Assembly: GCA_900554345.1 (NCBI GenBank) | Contig: USHH01000006.1 | Coordinates: forward strand, 1 to 24,432 | Direction of reading: 5' to 3' | Source: an uncultured Bacteroidales bacterium | Lineage (GTDB): Bacteria; Bacteroidota; Bacteroidia; Bacteroidales; Muribaculaceae | DNA: 24,432 nucleotides | Part shown: positions 14,156 through 20,086 of the stretch, in pieces | Layout: every line of letters starts with the position of its first letter | How positions within the stretch are numbered: the first letter of the stretch is position 1 | Translations under genes and position numbers: made by a program | Notes under the pieces: model-generated | Databases searched by the model: none | Told to the model about the DNA's origin: nothing | Seen by the model: only the letters and a program-made list of their open reading frames with translations

Positions 14156-15382
14156 TTATGAGAGGGTGAGGCGCGACGACTTCGATGCGGCGAGGAGCTG
14201 CGCCACTTCGAGGATCTCGTCGGGAGTGGTCTGCATGAGGCTGTCGATGATGGCGTCGGTGTCGATCACCACGTCATGGTAGAGAAGCCCCTTGGCCAGC
14301 GACATGGCGTAGTTCTCATGGTTGTCGGTGGCCACGAGGAGCTGTCCGCAATACTGCCGGCGCATTTTCTCGAATGTGTCGGGGTCGAAACGCCTCTGCG
14401 CGAGGCGGTCGAGCTCGTCGTAGACGATGCGCAGGCATTTGTCGACATTGGCGGTGTCGCAGCCGAAATATATCGAGAGCAGCCCGCAGTCGCGGTAGAA
14501 GTTGACGGAGCTGTCGACGGCATATACGTATCCGTGGTTGTCGCGGAGCTCGCGGTTGAGGCGTGAGTTCATGCCGGGGCCTCCGAGGTAGTTGTTGAGC
14601 ATCAGCAGCGCCGGACGGCGCGGGTCGTGGCGGCCGAAGACGGGGAGTCCCACCACGGTGTTTGCCTGGTGGTTGTCGTCGTCTTCCACCTCGGAGAAGG
14701 GCTCCACATAGGCCGGAGTGTCGTTGGCGAGGAAGGGAGCCGGGCGGTTGAGCGGAGAGAAGGCATCCTCCACGAGGCGGGCGATGCGCTCGGGGTCGTC
14801 GGGCCCGGCGGCGTAGACCGTCATGTTCGACGGGGCGTAGAAAGTGTCGATGAAGTCGCGGCAGTCGGCGCCCGTGAGCATGCGGACGCTCTCGGGAGTG
14901 CCGAGGATGTTGTGGGCGAGGCCACACCCCTCGAAGATGCGCTCGTCAAACTCGTCGAAGACGGAGTCGGCGGGGCTGTCGAGATAGCTGTTGATCTCCT
15001 CCACCACAACCTCGCGCTCCTTGGCGAGCTCGGCCTCGGGGAAGCGGGAGTCAGACACGAGGTCGGCGATCAGGCTTATAGCCCTGTCCGCATGTCCTGC
15101 GGGAGCGTTGGTGTAGATGGCGGTCTCGTCTTTGGAGGTATAGGCGTTGAGCTCGCCGCCCACCTCCTCCATGCAGCTGGAAATCTCGAGGGAAGAGCGC
15201 GAGCCGGTGCCCTTGAATATGGTGTGCTCCACGAAATGGGCAAGGCCCTGGCGGTCGTCGCCCTCGTCGCGGCTGCCGGCGTTGATCACGGCCCCGATAT
15301 AGGAGACGCGCCCCTGCAGAGGCCACACCACAAGACGCAGCCCGCTGGAGAACCTCGTTATATGATATTCATTGCTTGGCAT
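14156..15382 (-). CDS. M16-family zinc metallopeptidase (processing-peptidase-like)
   Basis: 408 residues from MPSNEYHITRF. An upstream ATG in frame (15451) would run back through the predicted promoter and is rejected. The inverted zinc motif HxxEH is HFVEH (H49, E52, H53) in GLAHFVEHTIFKGT, and the distal zinc ligand lies in EVVVEEI (E128/E129). The second half (residues ~180-400) is the inactive M16_C domain, with NYLGGPGMNSRLNRELRDNHGYVY. Such proteins degrade or process peptides in the cytoplasm or periplasm; no signal peptide is seen, so cytoplasmic location is likelier. First gene of an operon with dusB. Confidence 0.93.
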   Translation of the reverse strand: MPSNEYHITRFSSGLRLVVWPLQGRVSYIGAVINAGSRDEGDDRQGLAHFVEHTIFKGTGSRSSLEISSCMEEVGGELNAYTSKDETAIYTNAPAGHADRAISLIADLVSDSRFPEAELAKEREVVVEEINSYLDSPADSVFDEFDERIFEGCGLAHNILGTPESVRMLTGADCRDFIDTFYAPSNMTVYAAGPDDPERIARLVEDAFSPLNRPAPFLANDTPAYVEPFSEVEDDDNHQANTVVGLPVFGRHDPRRPALLMLNNYLGGPGMNSRLNRELRDNHGYVYAVDSSVNFYRDCGLLSIYFGCDTANVDKCLRIVYDELDRLAQRRFDPDTFEKMRRQYCGQLLVATDNHENYAMSLAKGLLYHDVVIDTDAIIDSLMQTTPDEILEVAQLLAASKSSRLTLS

Positions 15383-15420
15383 AACGGTATGATAAGGCGC
15401 CCATTGGCGCAAAACAGATA

Positions 15421-15452
15421 CAAAATTAGTTGAAATTGACCAAACAATCAAA
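15421..15452 (-). promoter_or_regulatory. Promoter of the M16-dusB operon
   Basis: Minus-strand -33 TTTG (CAAA on + at 15449-15452), 20-nt spacer, -7 TAATTTTG (CAAAATTA at 15421-15428). Consensus quality; predicted start near 15414, leader about 30 nt. It overlaps the opposite promoter almost completely. Confidence 0.8.
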
Positions 15453-15466
15453 TTTTATTAATTTTG
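15435..15466 (+). promoter_or_regulatory. Promoter of the DUF6377-like regulator gene
   Basis: -33 ATTG (15435-15438), 20-nt spacer, -7 TAATTTTG followed by C (15459-15466). Predicted start near 15473, leader about 53 nt. The two -7 boxes of the divergent pair form an inverted repeat that encloses both -33 boxes. Confidence 0.8.
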
Positions 15467-15525
15467 CAGGAAAGTAGCCGGACCTAAACCACATAATCTA
15501 CAAACCAGGGCTACCGACATCAAAG

Positions 15526-17115
15526 ATGGGAAAGAAGAAACTACTGGCGGCCATAGCCGTGGCCGGCATCCTGACGGGAGGCTGGCATGCCTCGTGCAGC
15601 CGTAGGGAAGGAAGCGCCGACATGCCGGAAAAGGAGATGGGCGAGCTCCTCCACGTAATCGACAATGCAGCGACCTACCAGCGCGGAAGGCTCCTGAGCC
15701 TCGACTCGCTGAGGCAGGCGGCGCAAAGGCCGGCCGACAGCGCAGCGGCGTGGCAGGCGGCATGCCGCCTGAGCGAGGAATACCGGCAGATGAACTCCGA
15801 CTCCGCACTGAAATACGCCCGGCAGGCCATCTCGCTGGCGCCGGGAAGCGGACGCAGCGACGCCGATGCGCGCAGCCGTCTGGCGATGGTCGACGCGCTG
15901 AGCTCCGCGGGACTCTTCTCCGTGGCGCTCAAGACCCTCGACTCCCTCTCGCAGACACCGATGGGCGCCGACACCCGAATCGAGCTGTGGCGCACGGGAC
16001 GCACCTGCTACGCATATCTTGCTCAATATACAGTGGAAGACCCCGGCCTTCATGAGCTCTACAGGCGCCGGTCGATGGAATACGACGACTCGCTGATGAA
16101 GGCGCTGCCTGCCGGCGACAGCTTCGCCCGCTTCCTGCGCGGCGAGCGCCTCGTAGACCAGGGGCGCTACGCGCAGGCCAGGACAGCCCTCGACTCCCTG
16201 ATGGCCGACCTGCCGGAGCACAGCCGCCTCTACGCCATGAGCGCCTACCAGCTGGCCGAGGTCTTCCGCAATCAGGGCAACGAGAAGATGTATGCAGCCA
16301 ATCTCGCCAAGTCGGCGATGGGCGACATCTACAACTGCACCAACGAGGGGCTCTCGCTCCCCGCACTCGCCAACTGGCTCTACACCCACGGCGAGATCGA
16401 CTGTGCCTTCCGCTTCATCAACCACGCCATGGACATCAGCAACCAGGGCAACCTTCGCATGAGGATGACCACCACCGGGATGCTCGCCCCGGTGATCGAC
16501 GAGGCATACCGCGACCAGATCGACACCTCGACGCGATTCCTGCGCATCTGCATCATCATCGCCACGCTGCTTCTGGTGGCATGCGCCGCCCTCTCGGCCT
16601 TCCTCATCCTCCAGGTGCGCAAGGTCCACGCCTCCCAGCGGAAGCTCCAGGCCGTCGACCGTGTGAAAGACTCCTACATCGCCAACTTCATCGGGCTATG
16701 CTCCTCCTACGCCTCACGCCTCGACCATCTCACCAACTCAGTGACACGCAAGATCGAGGCCGGAAAGACCGATGAGCTTCTGAAGTCGCTCAACAACGGC
16801 AAAGTGCCGGAGCAGGACGACGACAAGCTCTATGAGACCTTCGACCGGACGCTGCTCGACATATTCCCCGACTTCGTCGACAGCATCAACTCGCTGCTGC
16901 GCCCCGAGAAGAAAATCGTGGTGGAAAAGCCCGGCACCCTCACTCCGGAGCTGCGCATACATGCCTTCGTGAGGCTCGGCATCGACGAGAGCGCGAGGAT
17001 AGCCCAGATACTACGCTACTCCACCAGCACCGTCTATAATTACCGCACCAAGATGCGAAACAAGGCCATCGACCGCGACAATTTCGATGAAAACGTCAGA
17101 AATCTGGGTAGATGA
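15526..17115 (+). CDS. DUF6377-like membrane regulator: TPR-type sensor, one TM, cytoplasmic LuxR-like HTH
   Basis: 529 residues. An N-terminal hydrophobic signal (LLAAIAVAGILTGG) is followed by Cys in HASC, which is not a good lipobox. About 290 residues of helical TPR-like sequence come next (for example DSALKYARQAISLAPGSG and YAMSAYQLAEVFRNQGNEKMYAANLAKSAMGDI). A single transmembrane helix lies at ~342-366 (FLRICIIIATLLLVACAALSAFLIL), then a coiled segment, and a C-terminal helix-turn-helix (RLGIDESARIAQILRYSTSTVYNYRTKMRNKA) like LuxR/GerE domains. This order is that of Bacteroidetes one-piece membrane regulators in which a periplasmic TPR domain controls a cytoplasmic DNA-binding domain. 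The signal and targets are unknown; its own divergent promoter region is a natural candidate. Confidence 0.85.
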   Translation: MGKKKLLAAIAVAGILTGGWHASCSRREGSADMPEKEMGELLHVIDNAATYQRGRLLSLDSLRQAAQRPADSAAAWQAACRLSEEYRQMNSDSALKYARQAISLAPGSGRSDADARSRLAMVDALSSAGLFSVALKTLDSLSQTPMGADTRIELWRTGRTCYAYLAQYTVEDPGLHELYRRRSMEYDDSLMKALPAGDSFARFLRGERLVDQGRYAQARTALDSLMADLPEHSRLYAMSAYQLAEVFRNQGNEKMYAANLAKSAMGDIYNCTNEGLSLPALANWLYTHGEIDCAFRFINHAMDISNQGNLRMRMTTTGMLAPVIDEAYRDQIDTSTRFLRICIIIATLLLVACAALSAFLILQVRKVHASQRKLQAVDRVKDSYIANFIGLCSSYASRLDHLTNSVTRKIEAGKTDELLKSLNNGKVPEQDDDKLYETFDRTLLDIFPDFVDSINSLLRPEKKIVVEKPGTLTPELRIHAFVRLGIDESARIAQILRYSTSTVYNYRTKMRNKAIDRDNFDENVRNLGR

Positions 17116-17214
17116 CATCTACAGACCTATCTACATTCCATATTTGTGTTTCGTTGATATTATGCACTTTACGCTTTTACAAGTCTACATTCGCGCTACA
17201 ATCCGACTATATCG

Positions 17215-17246
17215 CTTGCATTTGAAGCCTGACTGATATAATTTTG
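17215..17246 (+). promoter_or_regulatory. Promoter of a small transcription unit
   Basis: -33 CTTG (17215-17218), 20-nt spacer, -7 TAATTTTG followed by C (17239-17246). Predicted start near 17252, immediately at a hairpin CGTCGG (17250-17255)/CCGACG (17265-17270). Confidence 0.7.
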
Positions 17247-17310
17247 CATCGTCGGAAGAATAGACCGACGGCGCCGAGACGCCACGACATTACCCAGAAT
17301 AGACGTTACC

Positions 17311-17403
17311 ATGGTAAAAAAGGTAAAGAAGATTGATTCGCAAAATTTAGCAAAGGGATGCAGACGACTCTCTCGAAAGCATCAAAGCATTATGACTGAA
17401 TGA
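17311..17403 (+). CDS. 30-residue basic peptide
   Basis: ATG at 17311, stop TGA 17401-17403. The peptide begins MVKKVKKIDSQNLAKG, continues CRRLSRKHQ and ends in MTE. It is strongly basic, with no signal peptide or membrane helix. The coding call rests on a good promoter about 70 nt upstream and a terminator 46 nt downstream; the ORF is short enough to be chance. No family recognised. Confidence 0.4.
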   Translation: MVKKVKKIDSQNLAKGCRRLSRKHQSIMTE

Positions 17404-17448
17404 TTCATTTATGTTAGGTTTGTAGAAATTATTTTTGATTCGCACCGC

Positions 17449-17481
17449 GCAGACTTCTTGTGAAAGACGTCTGCTTTTTTT
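17449..17481 (+). terminator. Intrinsic terminator before crcB
   Basis: GCAGAC (17449-17454) pairs with GTCTGC (17469-17474), with a short inner TTC/GAA helix, followed by seven T (17475-17481). The right arm CGTCTGC is also a perfect 7-nt complement of GCAGACG at 17360-17366 inside the small ORF, so an alternative fold exists. Confidence 0.8.
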
Positions 17482-17617
17482 ATACCCGGCCCTACACACG
17501 CCGTCACGACCGCATACAGACTCGGAAATGAACATTCGCGGCTTCTGCCATGTTGGAGACTATAAGAGGGGGGGCACTGCTCCCTCTATCCGCAACAGTC
17601 ATGTATTCGCAACAGCT

Positions 17618-18007
17618 ATGAGCATCTGGCTAAAGATATTGCTGGTATTCGGCGCGGGAGGCCTCGGCGCGGTGTGCCGCCTTCTGATAGAGACAGCCAT
17701 CCATCCCACCGGGATATGGCTGGGACTGGCCACGCTCGTAATCAACACGCTGGGGTGTCTGATAATCGGCATACTGGCAGGCCTCCTGGTGGTGAGTCCC
17801 TGGAGCTTCTACGACAAGACGGCATTCACCATGCTGACGATGACGGGGTTCTGCGGGGGATTCTCGACATTCGCCGAGTTTACCCTCGACTGTGTGAAGT
17901 ATCTGGAGAATGGTCACGCGACAGCATATGTGGTGTTTGCAGCCTGCACGATGTTTTTCGGGCTTTTCAGCTGCGCGTTCGGCTACTGGCTGGGGCAGCG
18001 GCTGTGA
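17618..18007 (+). CDS. crcB: Fluoride ion channel CrcB/Fluc
   Basis: Exports fluoride passively across the inner membrane; works as an antiparallel dual-topology dimer. 129 residues from MSIWLKILLVFGAGGLGAVCR with four hydrophobic helices. Family landmarks: GAVCR at the first helix, LVINTLGC (conserved Asn) in helix 2, and GFCGGFSTFAEFTLD at the helix 3 break, where the Na+ site and Phe box lie. Upstream in-frame ATGs (17435, 17528) are rejected because they would add non-family sequence crossing the terminator U-tract. A single copy implies a homodimer. I could not find the conserved core of the fluoride riboswitch in the leader. A heptamer tract follows 5 nt after its stop. Confidence 0.93.
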   Translation: MSIWLKILLVFGAGGLGAVCRLLIETAIHPTGIWLGLATLVINTLGCLIIGILAGLLVVSPWSFYDKTAFTMLTMTGFCGGFSTFAEFTLDCVKYLENGHATAYVVFAACTMFFGLFSCAFGYWLGQRL

Positions 18008-18012
18008 CGGCT

Positions 18013-18068
18013 AAGAGTCAAGGGTCAAGGGTCAAGGGTCAAGAGTCAAGAGTCAAGAGTCAAGAGAC
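18013..18068. repeat. Heptamer tandem repeat after crcB
   Basis: Eight units: AAGAGTC, three AAGGGTC, three AAGAGTC, then AAGAGAC, followed by the palindrome-like TTAAGACTTAAG (18069-18080), which joins directly to a REP-like hairpin. Confidence 0.95.
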
Positions 18069-18079
18069 TTAAGACTTAA

Positions 18080-18175
18080 GTAGGGACATGCCTTCGGCAT
18101 ATTTCAATGGCCAGCGAGTCAGAATGATTCTTACCGATGGAGTCGGTGGGAAACGTGCCGGAGGCACGTCCCTAC
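18080..18175. repeat. Pair of inverted REP-like hairpins
   Basis: Left copy: GTAGGGAC (18080-18087) then stem ATGCC-TTC-GGCAT (18088-18100). Right copy in the opposite orientation: stem ACGTGCC-GGA-GGCACGT (18153-18169) then TCCCTAC to 18175. The pair encloses about 50 bp and lies between the convergent crcB and nicotinate genes. A third copy with the same flanks is at 22945-22967. The layout resembles bacterial interspersed mosaic elements, usually spread by REP-associated tyrosine transposases; none is in this window. Confidence 0.75.
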
Positions 18176-18204
18176 AAGTCAGTCAATGCGCTTTCGATAA
18201 GAGG

Positions 18205-19956
18205 TCAGGGGATGTGCAGGATTTCCTTGAAGCGACTCACCACCTCCGGGTCGCCGGTATGCTTGCCCTCATCCTCGCTGAGCTTGCAGGTGGGATTGTA
18301 AAAGGTCCACGACTCGGTGATCTTGACGGCCACGAGCTTGATCACGATATTCAGCGGCCTGATTCCCGGGAAATCATTTGTGAAATGCGTGCCTATGCCG
18401 TAGGATGGCATGCATTTGTCGCAGGCATATTTCTGTATCTCAAGGGCGCTGTCGGTGGAGAGCGCATTACTGAATACCACCTGCTTCGTGCGGGAGTCGA
18501 TGCCGAGCGAGCGGTATTTCTCCACTATGAGGTCGAGCTCGTGGCGGTTGTCGCCGCTGTCGACACGCAGTCCCTTGAACATATTGGCGAAATCCTCCGA
18601 AAAATTGAGGCTGAATATATCCCATCCGTAAGTGTCGTAGAGGAAGGTGCCGAGGGCGCCGCGGTAGGTGGCCGACCAGGCCTGCATGGCGAGGTGGTTG
18701 GCCATCTGCGGGCCAAACATGCCGGCGATAGCGCTGATGAATTCATGCGCCATCGTCCCGACCGGAACAAGGTCGTGTTTCATTGCGAGATACACATTGC
18801 TTGTGCCCACAAAAGCCCCGGGGCCGTCGGATTCGCGGCTGACATTCGACATTGACTTCACCGCCACATCCTGCGCCTTGAAGGAGGCACGCCTCCGGGT
18901 GCCGAAATCGCTGAAGCGGCAGTCGCCCATGATCAGGCGGAACGCCTTGGCGGCCGACCTGCCCGCAAAGTCGGGATAATCGATGTCGTGGAGACGGCCG
19001 GTGCGCATATTGTAGAGTTCGGAGACTATGGCGAGGACCTTAACCTCAAGGAGCACGGCATCGCTCCATCCTCCCTCTATCTCGATATGGAGACGACCTT
19101 CGGCGTCCTGCTCGGCTCTGACCATGCCCGAATCGTAGCGGTAGCCCTTCAGGAAGTTGTAGAACCAGTGTGGAATGTAGCTACACCGCCTCTTCATGAA
19201 TTCAATCTCCTCGTCGGTGATTGTCACCTCCTCAAGATACCTGAGCTGACGCATCACGTCGGCGGCGAAACCCGGCGGATAGACCGTGTCGTCGCGGTCG
19301 AAGAACCTGTATTTCACCTGCGCCCTGGGGAAATTGTCGATAATCGCGCAACACATTGTGAACTTATAGAGGTCGTCGTCGATGAAACTGGTTATGATCG
19401 GGTAGTCGCGGAAATATTCGAGGTCATCGGCTATAGCCACCTCAGGATTGATCTTCGGCGAGAACTGCGGCAAGACGTGAAACAGCCCCCTTCCGAACAA
19501 GGCCACACCCTGTTTGAGCGTCTCCCTCACGCACACGTCGCCGGCGAGGCCGCAGATGTCGATGCGGTCGATGGAGAGGAAATCAATGTTCAGGCTCATG
19601 ATATCGACGTTCATGGGGTCGTCAAAAGCGGAATACTGCTCGCAATCGGAATCACGTCCCTTGCCGAGGGCGAGCATCGGGATACAGCTCATGTCGATGG
19701 CTTTGGCGAGGGGAGGCCATATCGAGGCGCCATCGCTATGCGCCACGCAATGCGTCGGCCACGGGCCTCCTTGCTCCCTGAACGAGCAGTGGTCGGCGGG
19801 ATGGTGGTCGGCGGTGACCACGATCATACTGTATCGGCTGCGGTTACGGAGGATATATCCGGCAAGCGAGTTCATGGCTTTCTCGGCACCGGGCACCGGC
19901 AGCGAACCGGTAATGAAGTCAACCTGCGGGTCGACGATAAGGAGCATGCGAGGCAT
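18205..19956 (-). CDS. Fused nicotinamidase (PncA) and nicotinate phosphoribosyltransferase (PncB)
   Basis: 583 residues joining two consecutive steps of NAD salvage: nicotinamide to nicotinate plus ammonia, then nicotinate plus PRPP to nicotinate mononucleotide. N-terminal domain (1-~172) is an isochorismatase-fold nicotinamidase with catalytic triad D9 (IVDPQVDF), K99 (LGKG) and C142 (GLAGDVCV) and metal ligands D50, H52 and H69. The C-terminal domain (~180-583) is a full PncB: SFIDDDLYKFTM, FGTRRRASF, GTSNVYLA and GTMAHEF (the family's phospho-histidine block). Both active sites look complete. The linker is short and there is no internal stop or frameshift. The start could be the first or the fourth codon (MLLIVD). 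It stands alone between a REP pair and a divergent dehydrogenase gene. Confidence 0.92.
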   Translation of the reverse strand: MPRMLLIVDPQVDFITGSLPVPGAEKAMNSLAGYILRNRSRYSMIVVTADHHPADHCSFREQGGPWPTHCVAHSDGASIWPPLAKAIDMSCIPMLALGKGRDSDCEQYSAFDDPMNVDIMSLNIDFLSIDRIDICGLAGDVCVRETLKQGVALFGRGLFHVLPQFSPKINPEVAIADDLEYFRDYPIITSFIDDDLYKFTMCCAIIDNFPRAQVKYRFFDRDDTVYPPGFAADVMRQLRYLEEVTITDEEIEFMKRRCSYIPHWFYNFLKGYRYDSGMVRAEQDAEGRLHIEIEGGWSDAVLLEVKVLAIVSELYNMRTGRLHDIDYPDFAGRSAAKAFRLIMGDCRFSDFGTRRRASFKAQDVAVKSMSNVSRESDGPGAFVGTSNVYLAMKHDLVPVGTMAHEFISAIAGMFGPQMANHLAMQAWSATYRGALGTFLYDTYGWDIFSLNFSEDFANMFKGLRVDSGDNRHELDLIVEKYRSLGIDSRTKQVVFSNALSTDSALEIQKYACDKCMPSYGIGTHFTNDFPGIRPLNIVIKLVAVKITESWTFYNPTCKLSEDEGKHTGDPEVVSRFKEILHIP

Positions 19957-19989
19957 TATAATGAATTATTAAAAGGATTTTTATTATTA

Positions 19990-20022
19990 ACGCGCCGCAA
20001 TGTCAAATGTTGACGGGCGCGT
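19990..20022. promoter_or_regulatory. Nested inverted repeat in the divergent spacer
   Basis: Outer stem ACGCGCC (19990-19996)/GGCGCGT (20016-20022) and inner stem GTCAA (20002-20006)/TTGAC (20010-20014) around ATG. It lies between the starts of the NAD-salvage gene (-) and the dehydrogenase gene (+). It is a candidate operator or RNA structure; no consensus promoter box is evident in this 130-bp spacer. Confidence 0.5.
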
Positions 20023-20058
20023 GTAATCAAAACGTCACCGCGATTGTTAAGATATCAA

Positions 20059-20077
20059 GGCGCCGCCAACCGGCGCC
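20059..20077 (+). promoter_or_regulatory. GC-only hairpin just before the dehydrogenase start codon
   Basis: GGCGCCG (20059-20065) pairs perfectly with CGGCGCC (20071-20077), loop CCAAC, ending 9 nt before the ATG at 20087. In the mRNA it would occupy the ribosome-loading region, so it probably limits or regulates translation. Confidence 0.6.
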
Positions 20078-20086
20078 ATCATCCGC

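Larger units (their letters stand above)
17250..17481 (+). ncRNA. Candidate ~230-nt small RNA or leader transcript
   Basis: A promoter ends at 17246, a 5' hairpin starts at 17250, a 30-codon ORF occupies 17311-17403, and an intrinsic terminator ends at 17481. The unit is self-contained in a 500-bp gap between the DUF6377-like gene and crcB. It may be an mRNA for a tiny protein, a regulatory RNA, or an attenuated leader for crcB. Nothing else gene-like is seen in 17116-17617. Confidence 0.45.

Noticed and set aside
14627..15433. Long + strand ORF opposite the M16 protease gene
   Set aside because: It is an antisense shadow caused by high GC and codon bias, with no family resemblance; the minus-strand protein has clear zinc motifs. 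The same holds for the long antisense ORFs over dusB, the flippase, the transporters and the dehydrogenase.
17482..17617. Possible fluoride riboswitch upstream of crcB
   Set aside because: I looked for the conserved GGNGAUGG...UC-N-CC core and pseudoknot partner and did not find them. The hairpin AGAGGG/CCCTCT at 17565-17587 alone is not enough.
18013..18068. CRISPR-like array
   Set aside because: The 7-bp units are contiguous with no spacers; this is a simple tandem repeat.
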